A stretch of DNA of 64,000 nucleotides. Source: Rehmannia glutinosa (taxonomy: Eukaryota > Streptophyta > Magnoliopsida > Lamiales > Orobanchaceae). The stretch lies in contig CM071936.1 in the NCBI GenBank assembly GCA_016081115.2, positions 82,382,943 through 82,446,942 of the forward strand, read 5' to 3'. Shown here in pieces: positions 48,104 to 58,770 of the stretch; the first letter of the stretch is position 1, and each line of letters begins with the position of its first letter. Under the pieces are notes generated by a model. That model made no database searches, was not told the DNA's origin, and was given only the letters and a program-made list of their open reading frames with translations. Made by a program: the position numbers and the translations under genes.

Positions 48104-49148
48104 TATAGTAAAATTGAACATCAACGACTTGCGATCCAAAACAAAACTAACACGACGATGTTGACTGTCTACTGACACTCTTCTCGCCAGCATTGGTATT
48201 TTGAGAAATACAAATCCTTTGTAAGTTATACCTAAATCTTGGAAAACTCATGTACTGCCATTCAGGGCCATTGTTAGTACACCAGACTACTCCTAGTTCA
48301 ATTAGTTTTTCTTCTAAGCCAAATCACATAATATTTCTAAAGCGAATTTTAATTTGAGCCTATATGTTTAATTTGTTTCCCAAAGCCAAGCCAGATAATT
48401 TTTTCTAGAGCGGATTTTTGAGCCTATATGTTTAGCTTTTTTCCCAATTTCGGTGTTGCCTTGTCCAAGTTAGCACACACCATACCCGCCCTTACTGTCA
48501 GTCATATTTTTTAACACAAAAAATTGTGTCTGTCAAGATGAATTAATGAAAATTTATCACTAATGATTCCCAATAAAGTATTATTCTGACAGTAATGTTT
48601 CCTTCTAATTTGTTTATATAATTAAAAATAGCAATCAAAACAAGGGGGCATCAACTCTACGGCGATTCTTCACAAAATGGAGATAGAATTACGTTAAAAT
48701 ATTGAGATTAAAAGACGATATCTGAGAAGAGGTACAAGAGAGAAATGATGATATTTTTTCTTTTTTTACCATTGATAACATTTATTATTGTTTTTATTAT
48801 TATTAGAAAATTGAAGTTGAATTGTAAGGGTGAAGGTGGGAATTTCTCCTTCATAAATATAACTTATAATTCCACACAAATCCACCAAAATCCATTTATA
48901 AAAGAAAGCAATGGAATTCATTGAATGTTTGAGAATGTTGGACTTTGGTGTTATTCATTAAAAGTTGAGGAATCTCAAGATTTAATGGATTTCATAAAAT
49001 TTCAAATTGAAGACACCGAGAATGTTATGTAATTCTAAATTTCATTAAACTTTATGGCTGGGAAAATCCCACTAAATTGACAAAAATATCCTTCAGAAGG
49101 TCTAACGAGTTAAAATACGTTAGATGGATCCCAAATCGGCACGAATAC
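48104..49148. other. AT-rich intergenic DNA
   Basis: No gene was recognised. The phrase 'GAGCCTATATGTTTA' occurs twice (about 48,356 and 48,421), each after a short CGGATTTT / CGAATTTT word, suggesting a small local duplication. Confidence 0.4.
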
Positions 49149-49285
49149 GGTGGTGGCATTTTTGTAATTCTATAGAGGTGGTGGCATTTTTGTGATTTTG
49201 AACTCGGTGGTATTTTTATAATATTCTTGGGGTGGTGGCAAAGTATCAATGGACTGATGATATTTTTGTAATATTAGGCATGACG
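49149..49285. repeat. Minisatellite around GGTGGTGGCATTTTTGT
   Basis: Imperfect copies start near 49,149, 49,177, 49,205 and 49,232. Confidence 0.7.
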
Positions 49286-49289
49286 TAGT

Positions 49290-49860
49290 ACCGTTAAAAG
49301 TATTAGTTTTTTCCCTAAAAAGTATTAGTAGTACCACTGAAAAGTATTAGTAATCACTTTGAACAATTTTTTTAGTAAGGTACTCATGAAAAGTATTTTC
49401 TCCGTCAAAAGTATTAGTATTCCTATTAAAACATATTAATAATCTTATTGAAAAGTATTATGTTTTTCGATCAAAGATATTTTAGTATTTCTCCTGAAAA
49501 GTACTAGTTTTTCTCATAAATAGTAGTAGTTGTTGCCCGTAAAAATTTTAGTTCTCCCCGGAAAAGCGGATGGGTTGTCATCCCGAAAAATATATAGTAG
49601 CCCCTAAAAATACTCCATCCGTCCCCACTAAGATAGGCAAGGAGGATAATTCACACAGATTAAGATGGAATATTAGTTTTTCCGCTGAAAACTATTAATA
49701 ATCATCCCAAAAAGTATCAGTAGTATCGCTGAAAAGTATTAGTAATCTCATTGAACATGTTTTTTAGTAGCCCCTAAAATTATTAGCTTACTTTCTGAAA
49801 AATATTAGTAGTCCTCTAAACAAGTATTAGTAGGCCTCCTAAAATGTATTAGCTGCGGCC
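49290..49860. repeat. Degenerate minisatellite of GAAAAGTATTAGTA units
   Basis: About twenty imperfect copies of a core (G)AAAAGTATTAGTA with short variable linkers. The array is interrupted near 49,613 by ACTCCATCCGTCCCCACTA, which resembles the end of a Stowaway-type MITE. Confidence 0.7.
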
Positions 49861-49868
49861 AACAAATG

Positions 49869-51133
49869 TGTAAGTTCAAGTGGCTACGATAATCTAGAGG
49901 GGTGTGAATAGATTATGCCCATTTTCTTGATTATGCCTTCTTTTTCGAATGTAATAAGCCAAGACAAGAATGGAAGTGCGGGAAATAAATAACACACGTC
50001 GATTTATAGAGGTTCAACCCACCTAGGGCCTAATCCTCTACCACCCCAGTATCTCCGGGATGAATTTCAAAAAAAAAGGTTTTATTAATTACCACAATTA
50101 ATACAACATCACCTTACAATACCTCTTTGGAGATTACCACAATCTTCTTGCAATGGTACCTTGTGAAGATTACCACAATCTTCCACCTTGAAGAACACCA
50201 AATTCTTCAACACCTCAAAGAGCACCAAACTCTTCAACAAGAAGATTACCACAATCTTCTTACACCTAGAACCTAGATCACCCAAGTGTGTTCTTACCAC
50301 AAGAACACTCACAAGGATATCTTGTGTTGAATGATGACCTCAAATTCAAGATTACAACTCGATAATGAGTAATACAATTTTGAGTGCAAGTGTAATCAAG
50401 AAATAAGCCTAGACCTCAAGATGTGAGAGTGTAAGACCTTAGGCAATTACAACAAAAATATTGAAAATGAAAGAACAAGTATTTGCTTGAGTGTATCTTG
50501 TTGTGTTGTGTATAATTAGTTGATCTTGTTGCTCCAAAACTTCCTCTATTTATAGAAGATGATTGATCAAGGATGGGCTCCTCTTGGGGATTGAAAATCT
50601 ATAGAAAAATACAATTAAAATCAAGAATATAGCTTTTAGAAATCAATCCCACAATTTAAGAAAAGTATGTCTGCTGTCAACGGCTAGAAGTTTGCTGTCA
50701 AAACGGTAGGGCGACCGGTCGCGTAGAAGTTGACATTGAAAAGAACCACTGAAAAATTGCACAGGGCGACCGGTCTACTAGGGGTCCAATCGGTCGACCC
50801 CTGTGCAGACCGGTCCCCCTCATTATTTTGCATTACAGAGAGAAAGCATACAACTCCAGCTACCGGTCGACCTCTTGCAAATTTCATCTGTCCCATTTTC
50901 TGTTTCAAAACACAACTCAGACACAGGTTGCCCTATAGGGCGACCGGTCCAACCCGAGACAGAAGTGTTGTCCAATTTTTGTCGAAAATAAACTTCAAGA
51001 AATACATCGATAAAATAGTAAAAACATTTTATATCGATCGGGAGTATTTGGACAACATTTAGAAACATTGTTTTGGTGTAAAAACACATTAAAACAAAAT
51101 CATCAAAATCATGATAAAAACAATTGTCTAACA
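49869..51133 (-). repeat. 3' LTR of NA copy 2
   Basis: The + strand starts TGTAAGTTC and ends TGTCTAACA. The - strand TATA box TATAAATAG is at 50,546-50,554. The hairpin array (about 50,127-50,326) has fewer units than in the other copies. The palindrome cluster lies at about 50,710-50,950. The left flank AAATG (49,864-49,868) should be repeated at the unseen other end. Confidence 0.85.
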
Positions 51134-52376
51134 AACTCCCCCTTTTTGATGATTACAAACCAAAACAATTTTAAGGGAATTTTAAGAGGTAGATTTTAAA
51201 AACAAAACGAATTTCCGGTCAAAAAAGTAACTAGCCGTTTGGAGCAACAAATTTTCATACAATATAGCTACAGGAGTGAAAATTAAGATTTTCAAAAATA
51301 TTTTGCAGAAGCTCCCCCTACCAACATGCACATCAAGATAAGTAAAGAAACAAGCATACAAAAGCTAAAAGCTCAGCTTTTACAAAGTAACCAAAAATAA
51401 CACGAGGTTAGAAGCTCCCCCTGTCAAAAACAACCATTAATCAAGTATCACAAGTCCAAGATACATTCAATGGACTAGTTTATATCCACAGCTTTTGGCT
51501 CTAAAGAGCCATAGCTTATAGCTTCTTTCGTGAGCTTATTTTAGCTTCTTTGAGCTAAAGAGCTTATTTTCTGTTTCTCCCCCTTTGGAATCATCAAAAA
51601 GAATGTTAGCATGATAAAAACGTCATATTATCATATCAAAGTGCGCATTTGGACCGATTTATCGAGCTTTTCGAATAATGGAGCTTAAATTCCAAATAAA
51701 AAGGGAAAATCTATTATTTGATATGCAAAAGCTCATATGAATTGTAAAACATGATCTCTAAAAATATATAAGACTTTTAAAATCGAAAGGGTCATGTAAT
51801 TGAAGAAATTTTCTTTGAAACATTTTATCAAACACTTGGTGGGCATCAAATAATAAAGAAGATGTATATAGCTTTTGTAAATGTAATTATGCCCAAAAAA
51901 ATCAACAAATGCATACAACAATCATATATCAACATGCTCATCAACATTAAACAATTTTCTCAAGAGTTCAACCCAATTGAGATAAAGAAATTAATCTCTT
52001 CAACAAAGATGATAAACAATATATGTAGAAAGGCATTACAAATGCCACCAAGCAAAAATAAAGAAGCACTTTTACCATCAAGTACTCCATCAACATTATA
52101 CCATTTGAGCAAAATAGCCAACCTAAACATCAATTATACATCAATGCCAACATGCACAAAATTAAGAAGTATTTTTACCATCAAATACTCCAACAATACC
52201 ATAGTCAAAATTTACCATTTGCAATCACTTGGCCACTAGCACTCTTGCTAGTTCTTTCCCTTAGAAAAACAAACAACCAAATATCATTAGCAAAATAAGA
52301 GAAGTATTGTCAAGATAGTACATTACAACTTTTAAAGAAAAGACATGAAAATAAAGCAAGATAGAATAATAAGGCG
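51134..52376 (-). other. 3' non-coding region of NA copy 2 with multiple purine tracts
   Basis: On the - strand AAAAAGGGGGAGTT lies directly before the LTR (51,134-51,150). Further AGGGGGAG-like tracts are at about 51,311 and 51,416, and a similar AAAGGGGGAG tract near 51,578. Multiple tracts are a Sirevirus trait. The rest is AT-rich and similar to 25,801-26,640 and 61,780-62,660. Confidence 0.65.
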
Positions 52377-53703
52377 TCACTCTTCATCGGAAGAGAAACA
52401 AGCGTTGAGGAGGAGATCTTTTATGAACATCTTCAATTTGCCCACGGACTTTTTGAGCTTCGAATTTTCTTGCCCAAGCTCCTCGTGACTAGCCCTAAGA
52501 GTACCATAGTTAATCCTTTGTTCATCAAGTTGGGCTTGAAAATACTCACGAGATGCTTGATTTGGGCGCGCACCGATATTATCCTCCGGATTGCTTTGAA
52601 CGTCCCCCGAACCCAATCTTGTGGCTTCCTAATCATCAAAGAAGTCATTAGGATTTTGGGATGATGAACCTTGGTATATTCCTACGTATTTCGATCATTT
52701 GTTGGACATTGTCGTTATCGAAGTCATCTTGGATAATTTCAGTGTTAAGCTCCGATGACGGTAAACCCGAATGCAAGAGAAGTTTGCAAATCCAATTCCC
52801 CATGGCGAACTTCTTATTCCCTTGAGTTATTGACTCTATAACGCATTGAATCAAAATGGCACCAAAATTTAATAATTCCCCTTTGGCAATCTTATAGGTC
52901 AAGAAAAAATCCATGTTGCTCGGCAACTTCACAGATTTTCCGCAGATATAATATGCCACAATAGTAGAAATAATGCGATGTTCAATAGTCATAGACAATA
53001 ACGTATAATCCGGCCAAACACCCAAAAAAGTCTTAATGGTCTCCAAAGAGACACCAAACACTTCATCATTCCAATGAGTGAAACCAAAGTAGTCCCATCC
53101 TCCTTCCCTCACACTTAACAACCGACAAATCTCATTCGGAGTCCATCTAAAATGTCGCCCTTTAACAAAAGAGTTCATAGCAATATGCTTTCCATTTTCA
53201 TCATACTCAATCCATAAATTAGAATAAAAAAGCATTATCACCTCATCATCATACATAACGAAAGGATGCTCCCATAAATACGAGCACCCTTGATTCTCAA
53301 AAAATCCCTTAACAGTAGGATATTCACCCGAAAAAGTGGCAAACCAGCAAGTTTTAGTTCGCCCAATGGATTTATTACTAACATCCAATTTCTCAAAATA
53401 ATTATCTGCATGCTTATTAATAAATTTCAATAAATTAGCGGGACAGGGAGCTTGAGAAATAGGAGTTTTCTTACTCTTGGCCCATTTGACGTTGTCGAGT
53501 GTAATTGTACCCCGTAGCTCGGCAATTTGGGCCCGGGTCAGTTGGGGATTTTAATTCCCACCATGTTCTTGAGCCACATTCCTTTGGGTAGCTCTAATTT
53601 CCCGTTGCTCGGCCTCTTCTTGGCGAGTATTCGAAGTTTCCTCTTCGGCTCTTCTACGCTTGGAGTTTGGATTACGACCGGTAGAATCTCTTGGAGGAGC
53701 CAT
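52377..53703 (-). pseudogene. Extra ORF of NA copy 2 (transposon-associated protein)
   Basis: This starts MAPPRDSTGRNPN at 53,703 with a basic stretch (KRRR) that could be a nuclear signal. One in-frame TAA lies near 53,553. The main open part (53,430-52,648) has FVKGRHFRWTPNEICRLL, WNDEVFGVS and a region with SIVAYYICGK-like words. This layout is shared with the 'putative plant transposon protein' domain. After one frameshift, 52,616-52,377 encodes a coiled coil (ENSKLKKSVGKLK) with an acidic end. The whole is about 440 residues. It sits where the long extra ORF of the Sirevirus-like element sits. The function is unknown. Confidence 0.7.
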
Positions 53704-54480
53704 AAATGTGAAATACTTGTAAAATGGAAGAGATTAGCACAATTAAAGTTTTGGTGAAGAAATGAAGATTTGAGAGTTAAAGGGGGTGAAATCGCGCACA
53801 AGGGTTTAGGGTCTATTCTTGTTCTGTTTTGAAAATGAGGCAGACCCGATTTTTAAACAAAATAATACATCAGGGCGATCGGTCGGAGGAGGGTTCGACC
53901 GACCGCTATGCAGGGTGACCGGTCTACCCCCTCATTTGACCGTCCCCTGAATGTAATTTTCTAAAGTATTCCAAAATTCAATTTTTCACCCCAGAAGGTT
54001 TTTTTTTTAAAAAAAACGTGCAAAATGCAACCATAAACTTTAATCAAAATGCACGAGCTCAATAGTTTTACCAAAAAAAAATGTAGTCAAAAAATAAGAC
54101 TTGGATAAAACAAAGTTTATCGCATAGTGTCTTTCAAAAATCGAAAAATCCTTTTAATGGCACTTATATGAGATATTTAGAAATACCTTGGAAAGCAAGC
54201 ACATAGTCATACATCATGAAGAATATCGAGTTCTAAGAAGGTAAGAATAACACGAGTGAACGTACCTCGATAGTTTATGCCTCTCTTGACGAATAATGAG
54301 TAAATTACCAAATATGTCCTACACAATTCTTAGAAAAAGTTCTTACACAAAACATAATGATACAAGTGTAGGCTAAAGCAAAGAGATGTCACAAGTATGC
54401 TTATGCTATATAAATCCATAAGAGATAATAAATGATTTAAAAAAAATACAAGTATGCATAATAACTAAAACGTATATTTT
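53704..54480 (-). other. Leader of the extra ORF and spacer to gag
   Basis: It contains palindrome remnants (CGATCGGTCG, CGACCGACCG and GACCGGTC at about 53,876-53,940), an AC/T-rich leader-like stretch before the ATG, and one copy of internal repeat X/Y (54,125-54,280). No RT remnant was found. Confidence 0.6.
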
Positions 54481-55788
54481 AAAGAGGAGATACGTTTTAC
54501 CAATTACGCCATTTCCACGGGTTGTGCCTTTCCCTTTGTTGATGATGTCTTTCTCTTGGAAAATCATTTTGTTGATGATGGCTTCTCCAATTACCCCATT
54601 TCCAAGATTTGTGTCCTTCCCATTGTTGATAATATCTCCCTCTTGGAAATTCATTGTGATGATGTCTTCTTCTTTGATCAAATGAAACGGACATTTGTTG
54701 TCTTCTAGGCGGTATGAATTTTCTTTGATTGATATTCCGCCGAGTACCTAATATGACATTGTTTTGTGGTACCCTCAAGTGTTTTGGTCCTTCGGGATTA
54801 GCTTTGAGACTTTTAGGTCTCCAATAATAATTAGAGCTATTTCTAGCCCGACAAGTATTAGCCGTGTGACCCTTCTTACCACAATAAAAACAAGTAACAA
54901 TTTTAGGAGCATAATGACCAACATGCATAGAGACTTGGTTCTTTTTCTTATGATTAACAACATTAGGCTTATAACCAAGTCCTAATTTCAAATGATCACA
55001 ACGATGTACATCAAGTATTTTGGTCATTTTATTGGTACACAAATTAAACTTGATCAAGTCATCTTTCATACAATTAATATCCTTCACAAGAGATTCATTG
55101 CCCTTTTCAAGGTGTCTAACTTTATCAAGTGTGGTAGTGTGAGCACAAGAAAGTGATTCGTAAGAAGTAAATAAGTTATCCTTATCATTTTTCAAAACAT
55201 TGAATTCCTTTTTCAAATTTTTGTATTTAACAAGTAAGCTTTGGAATTCATTTTGAAGCTCATCAAAATCATTTTGCAATTCACTATAATTATCTTGTAA
55301 TTCATTATCAAAAGAAGTAGAGGGTTTAGAGCGTACCTCGTTTTCTTCTTCGATGCCCATAAGACATTGTTCGACTTCTTCATCATCGGAAGTTGTAAGA
55401 AGCTCATCCCATGTTGTTGGATTTGTTGTTGTGTCCAATTGAGAAGTATATGCTTTTGAATAGCTCCTTTCATTTGCATATATTTCATAGATAGCTTCTA
55501 GTTTTCTCCATACTTCATGTGCCGATCGAATTCCTAGAATATGATCATATTTTCCAAAGTGGTAAGTGAACAATAATTAATATTAAAAGCTTTACCGTTT
55601 AAGGAGAGAGTTTTCTTGTCTTCATCATTGAGCTCTTTGAGGACTTTGGAGGTGAGTGGTCCGTCTTTCATCGGGATGGATTCTCCATTTATGACCATGT
55701 TTCAAATATCAAACCCACAACTTTGTAAATAGCATTCCATTCTTTCTTTCCAAAATGCATAATTTTTGGAGTCGAATAGTGGTGGCTT
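54481..55788 (-). pseudogene. gag of NA copy 2, 5' part cut off by copy 3
   Basis: The long open part (55,573-54,497) has the UBN2-type region (SAHEVWRKLEAIYE), an acidic and coiled-coil middle, the zinc knuckle CFYCGKKGHTANTC (about 54,892-54,851) and a tail. The tail has repeated HQQ.DFPRERHHQQ and W.W.NW units, rich in Q, W, R and H. A stop lies shortly before this part, and the N-terminal FWKERMECYLQSCGF is readable at 55,755-55,710. At 55,788 the frame is replaced by the LTR of copy 3. Confidence 0.85.
55784..55788. repeat. Target duplication of NA copy 3, visible half (GGCTT)
   Basis: The five bases left of the copy 3 LTR belong to the gag of copy 2. The partner should follow the 3' LTR beyond the window end. 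Confidence 0.5.
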
Positions 55789-56574
55789 TGTTTGATATAT
55801 GTTTTTATCTTAATTTTGATGATTTTATTTTTACACCAAAACAATGTTTTTAATTGTTGTCCAAATACTCCTAAATGATTTAAAATGGTTTTAATATTTT
55901 TCGGAGTATTTCTTCAAGTTTTTTTAGATAAAATTGGACAACACTTCTAATGGTTTTATGTTTATAAATTTTCACTTCAGAACAAGTTTCCTAAATGTTG
56001 TCTAAATACTCCCGATTGGTTTAAAATGTTTTTACTAAATTTTCTGAGTATTTCTTGAGTTTCATTTTCAATAAAAATTGGACAACATTTACTGCTTGAG
56101 GTCGACCGGTCGCCCTATAGGGCAACCCGCACGAAGATGTTTTTGGAACAAAAAAATGAGACGGAAGTGAAAAAAGCGGTCAGTCGACCGGCCGCTGGCG
56201 TCGACCGGTCGATGGATGGCCGACGGCCGTCGGTCGGTGGTCGGCCAGGTCGACCGGTGCCGAACGTTCTTCCAAATGAAATTTTTTATCTCAACAAAAC
56301 ACTTAGGGGGGACCGGTTGAGACAGGGTCGACCGATCGGGCTTTATGTCGGCCGGTCGACCGTGTAATTTTCTTGTTTTACGTTTCAAACTTTTATTTAA
56401 ATGTGCGACGTCGCCGCCTGCGTGCTTGACAAAGAAAATATGACCGTTTGACAAGAGACAACATTTCCTTAAATCATGGAGTTGATTTCTAACAGCTATA
56501 TTCTTCATTTGTCTTGCAATTTTTTTACAGATTTCAATCTCCTAGGAGGAGCCTATCATGTCCAAGACATCTTC

Positions 56575-56583
56575 TATAAATAG
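56575..56583 (+). promoter_or_regulatory. TATA box of the NA family LTR
   Basis: TATAAATAG, conserved in all five LTRs (63,427; and - strand 25,060, 31,107, 50,554). It places the palindromes in U3 and the hairpins in the transcribed leader. Confidence 0.7.
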
Positions 56584-56799
56584 ATGAAGAATTGAAGCAA
56601 CACAATAAGAAAGAACAACACAACACAACAAGATATACTCAACCAAACACTTGGTCTTTCATTATTATTATTCTTGTTGTAATTTGCCTAGCTTATCACT
56701 TTCACATCCTTGAGGTCTAGGCTATTCTTGATTACACTTGCACTCAATTGTATAATTCATTATCGAGTTGTAATCTTGGATTTTTGGGTTATCATTCAA

Positions 56800-57052
56800 C
56801 ACAAGATATCCTTGTGAGTGTTCTTGTGGTAAGAACACACTTGGGTGATCTAGGTGTTAGGTGTGAGAAGATTGTGGTAATCTTCTTGTTGAGGTGTTGA
56901 AGAATTTGGTATTCTTCAAGGTTGAAGATTGTGGTAATCTTCACAAGGTGCCGTTGGAGATTGTGGTAATCTTCAAGTGAGATTGTGGTAATCTTCAAGT
57001 GAGATTGTGGTAATCTCAAAGGTGGTGTTGAAGAAGAGTGTGGTGCTCTTCT
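56800..57052 (+). repeat. Array of nine hairpins with a shared GTGGT loop
   Basis: Stems at 56,800-56,816 (CACAAG/CTTGTG), 56,818-56,838 (GTGTTCTT/AAGAACAC), 56,866-56,886 (AGAAGATT/AATCTTCT) and 56,897-56,919 (TTGAAGAAT/ATTCTTCAA). Further stems at 56,923-56,943 (TGAAGATT/AATCTTCA), 56,956-56,974, 56,979-56,995, 57,000-57,018 (TGAGATT/AATCTCA) and 57,032-57,052 (AGAAGAGT/GCTCTTCT). All but the first have a 5-base loop GTGGT, or TTGGT in one. Stem sequences differ but pairing is kept. Confidence 0.85.
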
Positions 57053-57316
57053 AGGTGTTGTTGTAAGTTGGTGTTGTATTAATTTTGGTAATTAATAAAA
57101 TCGTTTTTCTTTTTGAAATCCATCCCGGATATACTGGGGTGGTAGAAGATTAGGCCCTAGGTGGGTTGAACCTCTATAAATCGATGTGTGTTGTTTACAT
57201 TCCGCACCTTTATCATTGTCTTTGAGCATTCGGTTTGAAAAAGAGGGCAAAATCGAAAAGATGGAGATAATCTATTCACCCCCCCTCTAGATTATCGTAG
57301 CCGCTTGGACTTATAA

Positions 57317-58770
57317 ATGGTATCAGAGCCAAACTCTTTTGCAAGCTCGTTTCACATCGCGAGTGAAGAGGAACGATCGTCGGCTACGAACGAAGCTCAC
57401 CTTACCGGCACCTCCACCACCAAGCCACCACTATTTGATTCCAAAAAGTTTACATTTTGGAAAGAAAGAATGGAATGCTATTTACAAAGTTGCGGGTTCG
57501 ATATTTGGAACACCATCATCAATGGAGAATCCATTCCGACGAAGAATACACCACACACCTCTAAAGGCTTCAAAGAGCTCAATGATGAAGAGAAGAGAAT
57601 CATCTCCTTAAATGGTAAAGCTCTTAGTATTTTGTATTGTTCACTTACTACTTTGGAATTTGATCATGTTGTAGGTATTCGATCGGCACATGAAGTATGG
57701 CAAAAATTAGAAGCCATCTATGAAGTGTATGCAAATGAAAGGAGCAACTCAAAATCATCTACTTCACAAATGGATACAACATCAAATCCAACAACATGGG
57801 ATGAGCCTTCTACAACCTCCCATGATGAAGAAGATGAACAATGCCTCATAGGCATCGAAGAAGAAAACGAGGTAAGTTCTAAACCCTCTACTTCCTATGA
57901 TAATGATTATAGTGATTTGCAAAATGATTTTGATGAACTACAAGATGAATTCCAAAACTTACTTGTTAAATACAAATATTTGAAAAAGGAATTCATTGTT
58001 TTAAAAAATGATAAGGATAGTTTATTTACTTCCTATGAATCACTACCATGTGCTCACACCACCACTCTTGACAAGGTTAGAAACCTTGAGAAAGAAAATA
58101 GTACTCGTTGAGGATATAAATTGCTTGAAAAATGATTTATCTAAATCCAACTTGAGTACCGATAGAATGACCGATATTGTTGATTGTTGTGATAATTCGA
58201 AACTAGAACTTGATCATAAGCCTAAGAGTGTCAATCACATGAAAAAGAATCAAGTGTCTAAGCACGTTGGTCATTATGCTCCTAGAATTATTACTTGTTT
58301 TTATTGCGGTAAAAAGGGTCATACGATTAATTCTTGTCGAGCTAGAAATAGCTCTAATTATTGTTGGAGACCTAAAAGTCTCAAGACTAATCCCAAAGGA
58401 CCCAAACACATGAGGGTACCACAAAACAATATCATATTAGGTACCCGGCGAAATAATGATCAAAGAAAATTTACACCGCCAAGAAGACATCAAATGACCA
58501 TTTCATTTGATCAAAGGAGAAAACATTTTCAAAGCCATTTCCAAGAAGAGGATATAATCAAAAATGGGAAGAACATAATCCTTGAAATGGCAAAGACATC
58601 ATCAAGATGACTTTCAAAGAAGAAAAGACTATCAACAATGGGAAGGTAACAAATCTTGAAATGGAGCAATCAAAGAAGCCATCATCAACAAAGTAACTTC
58701 TCAAGGGAAGATATCATCAACAATGGGAACGGCACAACCCATGGAAATGGCGTAATTGGTAACCCGTATC
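57317..58770 (+). pseudogene. gag of NA copy 3
   Basis: The ATG at 57,317 overlaps the primer-binding site and begins MVSEPNSFASSF. The UBN2-type region has FWKERMECYLQSCGFDIW and SAHEVWQKLEAIYE. A Ser/Thr- and Asp/Glu-rich middle and a coiled coil follow. A frameshift near 58,100 ends the first frame at 58,111. The second frame continues through the zinc knuckle CFYCGKKGHTINSC (58,296-58,337) and NPKGPKHMRVPQ. The tail (58,540-58,760) consists of three units of about 70-90 bases coding for Q-, W- and R-rich peptides, with further frame breaks. Confidence 0.85.
57318..57330 (+). promoter_or_regulatory. Primer-binding site of NA copy 3
   Basis: TGGTATCAGAGCC, a perfect plant initiator tRNA-Met type site. 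The gag ATG shares its first two bases. Confidence 0.9.

Larger units (their letters stand above)
49869..55788 (-). mobile_element. Non-autonomous copia element (family NA, copy 2): gag plus extra ORF, no pol
   Basis: The 3' LTR is 49,869-51,133, followed by purine tracts, an extra ORF (53,703-52,377) and gag (to 55,788). All are on the - strand. At 55,788 it is interrupted by copy 3, so its gag start and 5' LTR must lie beyond the window. No protease, integrase, RT or RNase H is present. Only one copy of the internal repeat X/Y (54,125-54,280) is found, where the other two members have two copies flanking an RT fragment. Confidence 0.8.
55789..57315 (+). repeat. 5' LTR of NA copy 3
   Basis: It starts TGTTTGATATATG and ends CTTATA (expected CA end mutated). 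The palindrome cluster is at 56,098-56,430, the TATA box TATAAATAG at 56,575-56,583 and the hairpin array at 56,800-57,052. Confidence 0.9.

Noticed and set aside
56792..57019. Antisense open frame through the hairpin array, conserved in several LTRs (also 63,644-63,871 and 30,649-30,888)
   Set aside because: The repetitive peptide (KITTIF-type repeats) follows from the hairpin repeats themselves; unit sizes differ between LTRs and there is no independent coding evidence.
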